Below are positions 8,269 to 17,591 of a DNA stretch of 41,667 nt, piece after piece. The stretch covers positions 1 through 41,667 of the forward strand of contig JAFYYE010000230.1 of NCBI GenBank assembly GCA_017557715.1. Direction: 5' to 3'. The position numbers and the translations under genes are program-made. This DNA is from Pseudobutyrivibrio sp. GTDB lineage: Bacteria; Bacillota; Clostridia; Lachnospirales; Lachnospiraceae. Under the pieces are notes generated by a model, which saw only the letters and a program-made list of their open reading frames with translations, searched no databases and was not told the DNA's origin. How positions within the stretch are numbered: the stretch's first letter is position 1; the number at the start of each line of letters is the position of its first letter.

Positions 8269-8297
8269 TTGTAATTTGCAGATTTCTGTAATACAAT
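8269..8297 (+). promoter_or_regulatory. Promoter giving a leaderless transcript
   Basis: TTGTAA at 8269-8274 and TACAAT at 8292-8297 are separated by 17 bases. Transcription should begin about 8304-8305, which is the ATG itself, and there is no Shine-Dalgarno sequence. Confidence 0.6.
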
Positions 8298-8304
8298 CCA
8301 TCCC

Positions 8305-8904
8305 ATGATGGATTTAAACAAAGATTATTTAGAAAATGAAGTTGATGAGTTTGGTTGGTTCAAGGAAGATTTGGAAGCTCTTGAGGCTCTACTAAGTAAG
8401 GTTACTTATGACCAGCGAGTGTTTTTGAACACACTTAAAGAAGTAGTAGATGCTGATATGAATTCTGAAGCATGGGCCTATGAGCATATGGTGCTCCAGG
8501 GGTGTATTGAAATGTACACAAGAAAGCCAGAACTTATACCTAATGCATCGCTTGATATCTTAAGAAAATGCCTACCTAAGAAAAAGCATTTAGGTGAGTT
8601 TCAAGAGCTGCTTGAGATAATGACACTCTGGGCTGATTCGGTTAGATCAAACAGAAGACCGATTAATAAGTTGGCAGCAAAGCTTGTCTTGATTCCAAAA
8701 CTGATTTTATATCCAGCTTTTGTAGCGGTGCTAGTAATTGTATTTCTGGCGGTTCTTCAACTTATTCAAACTGTTGGTGCTGGATTATCAGCGATAATTT
8801 TGAAGCAGGTAATTACTATTATTGTAGCTGGATATTTTAGCATAGCTTTGGGCAAGGCGATTATACTTAAGAACTCATTTAAAAGACTAAAATCATTATA
8901 TTAA
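8305..8904 (+). CDS. Hypothetical protein with two C-terminal membrane segments
   Basis: A 199-residue protein. The first 130 residues are acidic and helical, and the last 65 hold two membrane segments (YPAFVAVLVIVFLAVLQLI and VITIIVAGYFSIALGKAIIL) and a basic tail. It is probably anchored with a large cytoplasmic N-domain. I do not recognise a family. Two adjacent ATGs (8305 and 8308) fit; neither has a ribosome site, and the promoter places the RNA start at the ATG, so leaderless translation is likely. A terminator follows at 8925. Confidence 0.68.
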   Translation: MMDLNKDYLENEVDEFGWFKEDLEALEALLSKVTYDQRVFLNTLKEVVDADMNSEAWAYEHMVLQGCIEMYTRKPELIPNASLDILRKCLPKKKHLGEFQELLEIMTLWADSVRSNRRPINKLAAKLVLIPKLILYPAFVAVLVIVFLAVLQLIQTVGAGLSAIILKQVITIIVAGYFSIALGKAIILKNSFKRLKSLY

Positions 8905-8924
8905 TTTCATAATGCAAAATTGCA

Positions 8925-8954
8925 GCATTCAGTCTTCGGATTGGATGCTTTTTT
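8925..8954 (+). terminator. Intrinsic terminator
   Basis: GCATTCAGTC pairs with GATTGGATGC around a TTCG tetraloop, followed by six T. Confidence 0.92.
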
Positions 8955-8979
8955 GTTATGTTGATGCAAAAATGTAGCA

Positions 8980-9036
8980 AAATCAAGGCTTTGAACTGTC
9001 CGATTAATATCCACCTTTATAAGTAGAATATAAAAT
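8980..9036 (+). promoter_or_regulatory. TGTCCGATTAA-type promoter
   Basis: AAAATCAAGGCTTTGAACTG leads into TGTCCGATTAA (8997-9007), with -10-like TAGAAT at 9024-9029. The whole 5' stretch is nearly identical to the one at 24141-24169, so the upstream element is longer than the 11-base core. Confidence 0.5.
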
Positions 9037-9069
9037 AGATAAATCCTTTGAGCTAAGAGGAGGTTAATG

Positions 9070-9192
9070 ATGTTTATGAAACGACTTATTTTTTGGATAC
9101 AGAAAAAGAAGCGTATTGAGAAGAGATCCTGTAGTCAGTGTTGTTTGAATTGCCCTTATTTTAAGGATTGTGTTAAGGATGGTTTGTTTTAA
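9070..9192 (+). CDS. Cys-rich 40-residue peptide
   Basis: A 40-residue basic peptide with five cysteines in CSQCCLNCPYFKDC, arranged as CxxC, CxxC and a further Cys. This could bind zinc or an iron-sulfur cluster. AGAGGAGG at 9056-9063 precedes two in-frame ATGs (9067 and 9070); 9070 has the better spacing. The exonuclease gene starts 18 bases after the stop, so they share a transcript. Function unknown. Confidence 0.6.
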   Translation: MFMKRLIFWIQKKKRIEKRSCSQCCLNCPYFKDCVKDGLF

Positions 9193-9210
9193 GGAAGTTG
9201 AGGTAGAGAT

Positions 9211-9867
9211 ATGAAGTATGTAGTAGTTGATTTAGAGATGTGTCAGGTACCTAAGTTTGCATGGGACCAGGGAAAGCCACTAAGAAATGAAACCATACAG
9301 ATAGGTGCTGTTCTTGTTGATGAGAACTATGAGATAGTTTCTACTTTCAATACCTATGTTAAGCCTGAACTTGGATATTTGGATTATTTTATTTCTAAGC
9401 TTACAGGTATTACTAAAGCTGATTTAATGGATGCTCCTTATTTTGAGGATGCTATAAAGAGTTTTATTGAGTGGATTCCTGAAGGAGAAGTTAGATGTGT
9501 TTCTTGGAGCCGCACAGATCAGAAACAGCTTGAGAATGAGATGGCTAAGAAGGCTATCGTAAATTCGAAGATGAATTATTTATTGGAAAACTGGATTGAT
9601 TATCAGGAGCCGGTAGATGTGAAGCTTGGTATGGAAAGAAATGTAAGTCTTGAGGAAGCTCTTATTGCTACAGATATTATTCAGAATGGTAGAGCTCATG
9701 ATGGTCTTGATGATGCTTATAATACTGCACTTCTTTTTGTAAAGATGGAGAAGAATCCTGATTTTGAGTTGAATAGGATGTACAGCTATGCGAAGGAAGA
9801 GAAAACCGATAATTTGAGCTATACGTTGGGGGATTTGTTTAGTAGTTTTAAGTTGGCTGTTGGATAA
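9211..9867 (+). CDS. DnaQ-like DEDDh 3'-5' exonuclease
   Basis: A 218-residue exonuclease of the DnaQ/RNase T superfamily, which removes nucleotides from 3' ends using two metal ions. Motif ExoI is VVDLEM with D7 and E9; ExoII lies around SWSRTDQKQL (about 99-108, Asp near 104); ExoIII is AHDGLDDAYNTALLF (about 163-177) with the His and Asp of the DEDDh type. YVKPELG and LTGITKADL are typical surrounding segments. It is a stand-alone nuclease without polymerase domains. It follows the Cys-rich peptide gene and is probably co-transcribed from the 8997 promoter. Substrate, RNA or DNA, is not predictable. Confidence 0.9.
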   Translation: MKYVVVDLEMCQVPKFAWDQGKPLRNETIQIGAVLVDENYEIVSTFNTYVKPELGYLDYFISKLTGITKADLMDAPYFEDAIKSFIEWIPEGEVRCVSWSRTDQKQLENEMAKKAIVNSKMNYLLENWIDYQEPVDVKLGMERNVSLEEALIATDIIQNGRAHDGLDDAYNTALLFVKMEKNPDFELNRMYSYAKEEKTDNLSYTLGDLFSSFKLAVG

Positions 9868-9927
9868 ATAGTAAATTGTCAGAAATTAAGAAGAACGCGT
9901 GAAAAATACAAAAATCTCGAATTTGCG

Positions 9928-9936
9928 TGATATAAT
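9928..9936 (+). promoter_or_regulatory. Extended -10 promoter of the defence operon
   Basis: TGATATAAT is a textbook extended -10 box lying 41 bases before the first HTH gene of the defence operon. A -35 box is not obvious, as is common with extended -10 promoters. Confidence 0.6.
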
Positions 9937-9977
9937 ATATTTAAGTTTCATTGTGTTTACAAAAGGGGGTAAAAACA

Positions 9978-10184
9978 ATGGCAATTTCTTATAAGAAATT
10001 ATTCAAGCTGATGATTGATCGTAATTTGAAACGAAAAGATTTGAAAGAAATGACGGGGTTAAGTTATTCGACGATTTCTAAACTTGAACGTGGAGAAAAT
10101 GTACAGGTAGATGTCTTAGAAAAAATATGTATTAAATTGAAGTGTCAGCTAAATGAGATTTCGGAAATAATTTTTGATGAATAG
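9978..10184 (+). CDS. Cro/CI-type HTH regulator of the defence operon
   Basis: A 68-residue single-domain helix-turn-helix protein (LFKLMIDRNLKRKDLKEMTG, then LSYSTISKLERGENVQVDVL), of the XRE group similar to YozG. It lies first in the operon, 13 bases before the GHKL ATPase gene, so it most likely controls expression of the cluster. ATG 9978 follows AGGGGGT; the longer frame from 9951 has no ribosome site. The extended -10 promoter at 9928 is its probable target region. Confidence 0.87.
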   Translation: MAISYKKLFKLMIDRNLKRKDLKEMTGLSYSTISKLERGENVQVDVLEKICIKLKCQLNEISEIIFDE

Positions 10185-10197
10185 TAAGGGTGAAAAT

Positions 10198-11691
10198 ATG
10201 GATATTAATGATTTTGAATATGCAAATCCTAATGCAGCTGCATTGATGCAATCGTTACGAGCGTTTGGGTATGATATTTCAACGGCTATTGCTGACTTGA
10301 TAGACAATAGTATTACAGCAAAGGCAAAAAATATTGAGATTACATTTGATTGGAATAATGGAGAGCCTTGGATATCCATCATTGATGATGGATACGGGAT
10401 GGATGAAGAAGAACTTTTTGAAGCAATGAAAACTGGAGGGAAAAATCCTTTAGATAAACGTGAAGCTGATGATTTGGGCCGATTTGGATTAGGTTTAAAA
10501 ACAGCATCTTTTTCTCAGTGTAAACGTTTGACTGTTGCTTCTAAAAGAGTTGATGAAGGGGTTTATATACGTTGTTGGGATTTGGATGTTGTTAATGAAC
10601 AAAATGCATGGATCCTTTTAAAAAAGGCATCTGATACAGCAAAAGAAGTAATAGATAATTATTTTAAGGATAATAAAAATGGCACTATAGTTTTTTGGGA
10701 GAAAATAGACCGTATTATTCCTGGGTCAAGAATCAATGACGAAGAATATCAAGATGCATTTCTTGATTATGCTAGTATGGTAAAAAATCATATTGCTGTT
10801 GTGTTTTCAGCCTATATGTATGGATATAACAAAATTTCATTTAAGCTGAATGGTAGAGAAATCGATATGTGGGATCCATTTATGTCAGAGCTGTCTACAA
10901 AGATGCCTCAAGAAATTCTATATGTTAATGGTAGCGAAGTGAAGATAAGACCATATATTCTTCCTCATCAGAGCAAACTTTCACCTGAGGAGTTTGCTTT
11001 TTATGCAGGAATACACGGATGGAATGCACAACAAGGATTTTATATATATCGTAATAATAGATTAATAGTATCTGGGGATTGGTTAGTTCCTGGCATGGAA
11101 AAACTTGAACAATATCGCTTAGCTAGAATAAGAATAGATATTGGAAATGAGACAGATACGGAATGGAATATAGATGTTAGAAAATCTACAGCAGTTCCAC
11201 CAATTTCGATAATAAAAGAAATAAAAAGAATAGCCATCGCATCACAGAAAGAATCGTCCAAAATATATAGGCATCGCGGGAAAAAATTGGCGAGGAAAGG
11301 GCAAAAAGAGCAGTTCTTTGTATGGCATCAGAATATTCGACACGGAAAAATAGGGTATTCTGTTAATAGGGAACATCCTATAATAAAAAAATTGCTTGAT
11401 TCTACTCTGAAAAAAGAAATAAAAGAATTATTAGATCTTATCGAGGAAACTGTGCCGGTACCAATGATAATCTCGGATTACTCAGAAAAATCAGATAGTA
11501 TGTTGGAGCCATATGAAGGAAAAAATAAGAACGACTTTGATGATATGATTTTGAATATGTACGAAATGTATATTGGTTGGGGATATACAAAAAAGCAAGC
11601 AATAGAGAATATTGCAAATACAGAGCCATTTATTTATGCACCTGAGAAGATAGGATTATTTTGTGAGAAAGAAGGTATAGATATTGAATAG
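10198..11691 (+). CDS. MORC/MutL-like GHKL ATPase
   Basis: A 497-residue GHKL-fold ATPase. The N-box reads TAIADLIDNSI (about 29-39), the G1 box IIDDGYGM (about 62-69) and the G2 box GRFGLGLKTASFSQ (about 95-108). Beyond the ATPase lies an S5-like and helical region. This is the MutL/MORC branch reported in restriction-modification operons with Z1 proteins, where an ATP-driven clamp is thought to help find or remodel target DNA. The usual catalytic Glu of the N-box (E in ELxxNS of MutL) appears as Asp here. ATG 10198 has AAGGG upstream. It is followed 13 bases later by the Z1 gene. Confidence 0.9.
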   Translation: MDINDFEYANPNAAALMQSLRAFGYDISTAIADLIDNSITAKAKNIEITFDWNNGEPWISIIDDGYGMDEEELFEAMKTGGKNPLDKREADDLGRFGLGLKTASFSQCKRLTVASKRVDEGVYIRCWDLDVVNEQNAWILLKKASDTAKEVIDNYFKDNKNGTIVFWEKIDRIIPGSRINDEEYQDAFLDYASMVKNHIAVVFSAYMYGYNKISFKLNGREIDMWDPFMSELSTKMPQEILYVNGSEVKIRPYILPHQSKLSPEEFAFYAGIHGWNAQQGFYIYRNNRLIVSGDWLVPGMEKLEQYRLARIRIDIGNETDTEWNIDVRKSTAVPPISIIKEIKRIAIASQKESSKIYRHRGKKLARKGQKEQFFVWHQNIRHGKIGYSVNREHPIIKKLLDSTLKKEIKELLDLIEETVPVPMIISDYSEKSDSMLEPYEGKNKNDFDDMILNMYEMYIGWGYTKKQAIENIANTEPFIYAPEKIGLFCEKEGIDIE

Positions 11692-11704
11692 TACACAGGG
11701 GACA

Positions 11705-14482
11705 ATGAAATCAATTATTTATGATAATGTTATGCAATTGTTGGTTGACAAGAAAATCATACCTGACAATATTCAACTGGAAATAGAGAAAATGTATAGT
11801 TTTATGAAAAATTACTATGCAGAGCAGGAACTAAACATTGAACTCCTTACAAGAGAAATTCTTTTAGATTACGGAATTTTTGAGGGTTCAGCAAAAGTAC
11901 TAGAAGACAATACAGATCATATCGAGTGGTTAGCAAATGAAAGAGCTAATATCAAATGGAAGTTTTGGGGACGTTATCGGAAGTATTTAGAGGTTCAAGA
12001 AAAACTTCCACCTGAAGTAATCAAGAATATTGACAATACTACTGATGAAATTCTTAAGCGTTTAGAAAGTCCTAAACGAGAAGGCAATTGGGATCGCAGA
12101 GGAATGGTAGTTGGTGATGTTCAATCTGGAAAGACAAGTAATTATAGCGGATTAATTACAAAGGCTTTAGATGCACAGTATAAGATTGTTATTATCCTTG
12201 CGGGCTTAAATAATGATTTAAGAAGTCAAACACAAAAAAGAATTGATAAAGGTGTAATTGGAAGAGATACAAGAAAAAAAGAATCCTATGATCAAACTTC
12301 TTCAAAAATAGGCGCAGGTTTATTACCAGGTTTTGAAGAACCTCCAATCATTTCTGTCACAAGTGCCGATGCGTCTGGCGATTTTAAAAAGAAGGTTCAT
12401 GAAACGATAACAATTACTCCTGGAGGAGATCCGATAGTAGCGGTTGTAAAAAAGAATGTTACACCATTAAAAAACTTATTAAATTGGTTTACTAGTGCTA
12501 ATAATCAAGGAAAGATTGCAAATGTTCCATTATTATTGATAGATGATGAGGCTGATAATGCGTCTATAGATACCAAGTCGTTGAAGCGTATAGGTGTAGA
12601 TGATGATGATGTTGATTTAGAAGAGCAGGATCCAACGAAGATTAACGGTTTAATACGTCAGATTTTAAATTGTTTTACTCAAAGTGCCTATGTGGGATAT
12701 ACAGCGACACCGTTCGCTAATATTTTTATATATCCAACAAACCCTAATAACGTTGGAGAGGAATATGGTGAAGATCTTTATCCTAGGAGCTTCATTGTTA
12801 ATCTTCATGCGCCATCTAACTATATTGGTCCAGAAAAGGTTTTTGGTTTATATCAAGATAGGACTGCGAATCTGAAGGAGGTAAAGCCATTACCGCTTGT
12901 AAGATGTGCTGATGATTATTTGGATTGTTTTCCAGAAAAACATAAAAAAGATTTAATTGTTACTGGTCTTCCAGATTCCTTATATAGAGCTATTTATTCA
13001 TTCATTTTGTCATCAGCTGCAAGAGAGTTGAGAGGTCAAGAGAACAAACATCATTCTATGTTGGTGCATGTTACTAGGTTTGTAGATGTTCAGGCTCAGA
13101 TTACAGAACTTTTATCAGAAGCCGTAAAGAAGATTGCATCTGCTTTGGAGTTTAGGACAGGCCCCTTCTATGATTCTCTCATTATAGAGATGAAAGCTAT
13201 TTGGGAAAATGATTATTTACCTACTTCAATTATAGTGAAAGATAATATTGAGGATCCGTTAATTGAGATTAGTGACTGGGAAGATATTGAGAAAAGATTA
13301 TACCAATGTGCATCGAGAATAGAAGTTAAGTCTGTTAACGGTAAGGCTGCGGATGGTGGACTAGATTATGATTCTTACCCAAATGGATGTCGTGTCATTG
13401 CTGTAGGTGGAGATAAATTATCTAGAGGTTTAACACTAGAGGGACTTTCTGTAAGTTATTATGCACGAATTTCGAGAATGTATGACACTCTTTTGCAAAT
13501 GGGACGATGGTTTGGATACCGTAATGGATATGCTGATTTATGCAGACTATATACTAGTAATCAGCTAGTTGAATGGTACCGACACATTGCTGTTGCAAAC
13601 GCTGAACTAAAGCATGAATTAGATGATATGGCTGATCTTGGTGCTACGCCAGAAACATATGGATTGAAGGTTAGAACTCATCCAGATGGTATGATTATAA
13701 CAGCATTGAACAAGATGAGAAACTCAGAGAAGAGAACAGTAACATATGCAGGAAAATTAGTTCAGATTACAAGATACTATAAGGATAATAATTGTAATGA
13801 AAATAATTTTAATTATTTATGTAGATGGATAGAAACACTTGGTGATTTCAAAGAACCATGTCCTGACACGAGAAATAACTATTGTTGGTATGACGTGTCA
13901 GCTGAAAGAATAGTTGATTTTATAAGTAATATTTCGATACACCATTCTTGCTCAAATGCTTCACCAAAGATAGTAAGTGAATATATTATGAACCAAGTAG
14001 AAGATGGGGAATTGACAGAGTGGACAGTTGGTTTGGTTTCTGTAGCATCATCACTTGAAAAAAGGACAGTTGGTGGATGTGAAATAGGACTAGCATGGCG
14101 AAGTGATAGTTCTGTAACTAATAATGCAAATCCAGATACTGTATATATAATTAATAATAATTTAATTACAGAATCTGATCAGGAAATTGTTCTTAATAGC
14201 CAGGAATATGAAATGGCTATGAAAAGGACTATAGATAATTGGAAAGCTAATGAGAAAAATAATAATCAACCTAAAAATCCATCACCGGTTTGGATTAGAA
14301 AGTGTCAAGATAAGAAGAAGGGGTTATTATTGATATATGTTTTTCAATCGGGTGTTAAGGATAAAGAAACATATAAAAATATTTATGTTGGTTATGCTAT
14401 TGGTTTTCCATACAGTGATACAGCAAGATCAATTGAGTATAAGGTTGACGAAGTATATTTGAGGAATAATTTAGATGAATAA
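11705..14482 (+). CDS. Z1-domain superfamily 2-like ATPase
   Basis: A 925-residue helicase-like ATPase with the Z1 domain. The Walker A segment is GDVQSGKTS (about 137-145), the Walker B-type box LLIDDEADN (about 277-285), then GYTATPFANIF (about 330), GGDKLSRGLTLEGLS (about 567-581) and the arginine-finger region QMGRWFGYR (about 598-606). Z1 proteins occur with MORC-like ATPases and endonucleases in bacterial defence operons and probably move on or remodel DNA. A TTG at 11684 opens the frame, but ATG 11705 with AGGGG upstream is preferred. Its end overlaps the next gene by 8 bases, indicating coupled translation. Confidence 0.92.
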   Translation: MKSIIYDNVMQLLVDKKIIPDNIQLEIEKMYSFMKNYYAEQELNIELLTREILLDYGIFEGSAKVLEDNTDHIEWLANERANIKWKFWGRYRKYLEVQEKLPPEVIKNIDNTTDEILKRLESPKREGNWDRRGMVVGDVQSGKTSNYSGLITKALDAQYKIVIILAGLNNDLRSQTQKRIDKGVIGRDTRKKESYDQTSSKIGAGLLPGFEEPPIISVTSADASGDFKKKVHETITITPGGDPIVAVVKKNVTPLKNLLNWFTSANNQGKIANVPLLLIDDEADNASIDTKSLKRIGVDDDDVDLEEQDPTKINGLIRQILNCFTQSAYVGYTATPFANIFIYPTNPNNVGEEYGEDLYPRSFIVNLHAPSNYIGPEKVFGLYQDRTANLKEVKPLPLVRCADDYLDCFPEKHKKDLIVTGLPDSLYRAIYSFILSSAARELRGQENKHHSMLVHVTRFVDVQAQITELLSEAVKKIASALEFRTGPFYDSLIIEMKAIWENDYLPTSIIVKDNIEDPLIEISDWEDIEKRLYQCASRIEVKSVNGKAADGGLDYDSYPNGCRVIAVGGDKLSRGLTLEGLSVSYYARISRMYDTLLQMGRWFGYRNGYADLCRLYTSNQLVEWYRHIAVANAELKHELDDMADLGATPETYGLKVRTHPDGMIITALNKMRNSEKRTVTYAGKLVQITRYYKDNNCNENNFNYLCRWIETLGDFKEPCPDTRNNYCWYDVSAERIVDFISNISIHHSCSNASPKIVSEYIMNQVEDGELTEWTVGLVSVASSLEKRTVGGCEIGLAWRSDSSVTNNANPDTVYIINNNLITESDQEIVLNSQEYEMAMKRTIDNWKANEKNNNQPKNPSPVWIRKCQDKKKGLLLIYVFQSGVKDKETYKNIYVGYAIGFPYSDTARSIEYKVDEVYLRNNLDE

Positions 14483-15470
14483 AAGTGAACTTGAAAAAAC
14501 CTGGAATGAAATTGATGCAAAGAAAGGATTATCACAAGATACGTCTTTTCAGCAAATGATTTGTATTGATCTTTTATATAGAGTGTACATTGGTGTAAGT
14601 GGCATTCCAGCAAAAAGATTTATTTCTCTTGAAATTCCAAAGTCATCAAAAGAAGATGTTTTAAATTTTGAACCTGTAAAGGGATTTGAAATTGAAATAT
14701 CAGAACCGACGGTAAAAAATGACGGTTTTGTTTCTTGTACTTTACAGGCATCGTCATCAGATCAAAATGATGTATTTACTATTATTTCTGAAGACATACT
14801 TGTTGAATTATATAAGCATAACAAACACGAAGAATATATTAATGCTTTGCTTAAGCGGATTAATAAATGGCGAGATTTTTTTAAATCAATTTCAAATAAA
14901 AAATTGAGTGAAACACAAGAAATAGGATTATTTGGTGAACTAAGTTTTATTAATTTTGCATTGGACGCTGGTGTGGATTTTGTATCAGACATGTGGAATG
15001 GCCCTATAAGAGCTGCTCAGGATTTTCAAAATGATTCATTTGCGCTTGAGGTAAAAACGGTTATAACGAATGCTATAGAGTATGTAAAAATATCGAGTGA
15101 AGAACAATTGGATATTAGTAATAGAAACAATTTGTTTTTATTGGTCTATAGAATTGAACATGATGAAGCTAAGGGGCAATCGTTACCGGATTTGATCGAT
15201 TGTATTAATTCGAAGATAACTGCTACTCAGAGCAATCGTTTTATGGCTTGTTTATTATGCCTTGGTTACAATCAATTTGATTGTGATTTATATGATAAAA
15301 AATATTCTGTCCGTGAAAATGTTGTTTTTGAAGTTAAAGATGATTTTCCGAGATTATATAGTGGAAATATTCCTGCTGGTGTGAAAAAAATAAAGTATAG
15401 CTTAAATATAGAAATGTGCAAAAAATTTGAATCAGATATAACTAGAATAATAGATATATTAAAGGAGTAG
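14475..15470 (+). CDS. PD-(D/E)XK motif protein (DUF4420)
   Basis: A 331-residue protein matching DUF4420, a PD-(D/E)XK nuclease-fold family that regularly follows Z1. The core is IGLFGELSFI (Glu near 155), then RAAQDFQNDSFALEVKTV (about 178-195) carrying the Asp and the ExK of the active site. The likely role is DNA cleavage within the complex. The start overlaps the Z1 stop. The AIPR gene begins 4 bases after its stop, with an AAAGGAG ribosome site inside its last codons. Confidence 0.88.
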   Translation: MNKSELEKTWNEIDAKKGLSQDTSFQQMICIDLLYRVYIGVSGIPAKRFISLEIPKSSKEDVLNFEPVKGFEIEISEPTVKNDGFVSCTLQASSSDQNDVFTIISEDILVELYKHNKHEEYINALLKRINKWRDFFKSISNKKLSETQEIGLFGELSFINFALDAGVDFVSDMWNGPIRAAQDFQNDSFALEVKTVITNAIEYVKISSEEQLDISNRNNLFLLVYRIEHDEAKGQSLPDLIDCINSKITATQSNRFMACLLCLGYNQFDCDLYDKKYSVRENVVFEVKDDFPRLYSGNIPAGVKKIKYSLNIEMCKKFESDITRIIDILKE

Positions 15471-15474
15471 ACCC

Positions 15475-17589
15475 ATGGCAAAGACAGAAGAATTGCGTCA
15501 GTTTTATGAAGATTTAAGTCAAGAGATTATTAATAAAGCTGCGATAGATGAAACTGAAGACTATAGGGAAAATATTTTCACACAAATCTATATTGATTAT
15601 CTTTGTGAGGCGGCTGAAATTGAAGATGGGAATGTTTGCTTTCATGAAGGTAGAGGAGTGAAGGTAAATGGTTATAGTATTGCGGAAGACGAGAGCTATT
15701 TTGCCATTTTTGTCTCAATATATAAGAATAATCCTGACGTCTATTCAGTTCCGCCTTCAGAAGCTATACAGATGATTAACCGCGCTAAGCAATTCTATCT
15801 AAAATGTTTAAAAAATTATCAAGTAGAGATAGAAGAAGCATATGCTGCTTTTGATTTAGCCAGAAGTATAACAGAATATAAAGATATCATCGATGAAGTT
15901 AAAATAATATTGATGACAAATGGTACTATTCGTTCAACTGTCATTGAACCCGAAGAGATTGATGGAATAACTTTTGAGCCTACAATATGGGATCTTGAGC
16001 GTATATATCGTGTATGTACCTCTGGCGCTGCTAGAGAAAAAATAGAATTTAATTTGAAGGATTTAGCAGGTAAAAATCTTCAGGCTATTAAAATAGACAT
16101 ACCCGAGGTGGAAAGAACAGAAAAGAATGGAGAATCGGTACAAAGTGGAGGATATTCTTCTTACCTTACTGCATTTCCAGGGGATGTTTTATATAAGATA
16201 TACGAAACATATGATGCTAGATTATTAGAAAAGAATGTCAGAGCTTTTTTGCAAGCACGTGGTGGCGTAAATAAAGGAATACGCTCAACTATTTTAGATA
16301 ATCCAGAGATGTTTCTTGCCTACAATAACGGCATATCAGCTACCGCTGAAGCTATAAAGGCTGTTAATAAAGGTGATGGAATATACGAAATTACAGATTT
16401 AATTGATTTTCAAATAGTTAATGGTGGACAGACTACCGCTTCAATTTTTAATGCTTGTATAAAAAATAAGGAGCCATTGGAACATATTTATGTTCAGGCA
16501 AAAATCACCGTACTTAACAATCAGTCTCAAATGGATAAAGTTGTCCCACAAATTTCTGCTTGTGCTAATACGCAGAATAAAGTTCAACTAGCTGATTTTT
16601 CAGCAAATGATGAATTCCATCAGGCTATGGAGGCTCTTTCGAGAACGGTATGGGCGCCTGCTAAAACTGGTGGTGAGCAACAGACTAAATGGTTTTACGA
16701 AAGAGCGCGAGGTCAATATGCTGATACTAGGTCACGTGAAAAGAATGTAAAATATTTTGATTCTATATATCCAAAAGCGCAGTATTTTGACAAGCTAGAG
16801 CTTGCGAGATATGAAAATGTATGGGAGCAATTGCCTTATATTACTAGTAAGGGCGGACAAGCGAGTTTTAGAGATTTTACAATTAGATTAAAAAAAAGGG
16901 GAAAGTTTATTCCGAACCAAGATTATTATCAAGAATTAATAGCAAAAGCAATTCTGTATAGACGCGTTCGACAAATTGTAAGAGCTCAACAGTTTCAAGG
17001 CTTTTGGGCAAATATTGCAGATTATACTGTAGCTTATTTAAGCTATAAATCTGCGCAGAGAATAGATTTACAGAAAATATGGAGACAACAGGCTACATCA
17101 GAGGAAATTGATAGGATGGCTGAAACTGTTTCAAATGCTATATATAATTATCTTACAGAAACATGTGCAGGTATTAATACAACTCAGTGGTGTAAAAAAG
17201 AAATATGTTGGAATGAAATAAAAGAAAAAATTAATATTCCGCTTGATAATGATGTAGTTAAGGGTTTAATACCTCTAGGTAAAGAAAAACCTAGAGGAAT
17301 AGATAATCCTGATGATGGCGAAAATGAAATGATTACAGCTGTTAAAGATGTTCCTGCCGATGTTTGGTTTACAATTAGTTCATGGGGTAAAGAGACTGGT
17401 ATATTGCAAGGCTATCAATGTGGAATAGCAGGTACTCTTGGTAGATATGTTGGATGGCATAAAGCACCTTCGGTAAAACAAGCAAGACAAGGAATAAAGA
17501 TTTTGATAATAGCAAATAGACGAGGATTAACTTTAGATGATGCATGCAAAGAGATAATTTCAAAATATGCTTCATTAGAGGATGATTAG
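15475..17589 (+). CDS. AIPR (abortive infection phage resistance) protein
   Basis: A 704-residue protein with the AIPR domain: GVNKGIRSTILDNPEMFLAY, then NNGISATAEAI and FQIVNGGQTTASIF (together about 263-325). The C-terminal 200 residues include a helical segment and an RQGIKILIIANRRGLTLDDA end. AIPR proteins are linked to abortive infection, and the NGGQTT motif is the family signature; the biochemical activity is not established to my knowledge. It sits between DUF4420 and the HNH nuclease, 2 bases from the latter. ATG 15475 follows AAAGGAG. Confidence 0.9.
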   Translation: MAKTEELRQFYEDLSQEIINKAAIDETEDYRENIFTQIYIDYLCEAAEIEDGNVCFHEGRGVKVNGYSIAEDESYFAIFVSIYKNNPDVYSVPPSEAIQMINRAKQFYLKCLKNYQVEIEEAYAAFDLARSITEYKDIIDEVKIILMTNGTIRSTVIEPEEIDGITFEPTIWDLERIYRVCTSGAAREKIEFNLKDLAGKNLQAIKIDIPEVERTEKNGESVQSGGYSSYLTAFPGDVLYKIYETYDARLLEKNVRAFLQARGGVNKGIRSTILDNPEMFLAYNNGISATAEAIKAVNKGDGIYEITDLIDFQIVNGGQTTASIFNACIKNKEPLEHIYVQAKITVLNNQSQMDKVVPQISACANTQNKVQLADFSANDEFHQAMEALSRTVWAPAKTGGEQQTKWFYERARGQYADTRSREKNVKYFDSIYPKAQYFDKLELARYENVWEQLPYITSKGGQASFRDFTIRLKKRGKFIPNQDYYQELIAKAILYRRVRQIVRAQQFQGFWANIADYTVAYLSYKSAQRIDLQKIWRQQATSEEIDRMAETVSNAIYNYLTETCAGINTTQWCKKEICWNEIKEKINIPLDNDVVKGLIPLGKEKPRGIDNPDDGENEMITAVKDVPADVWFTISSWGKETGILQGYQCGIAGTLGRYVGWHKAPSVKQARQGIKILIIANRRGLTLDDACKEIISKYASLEDD

Positions 17590-17591
17590 CT

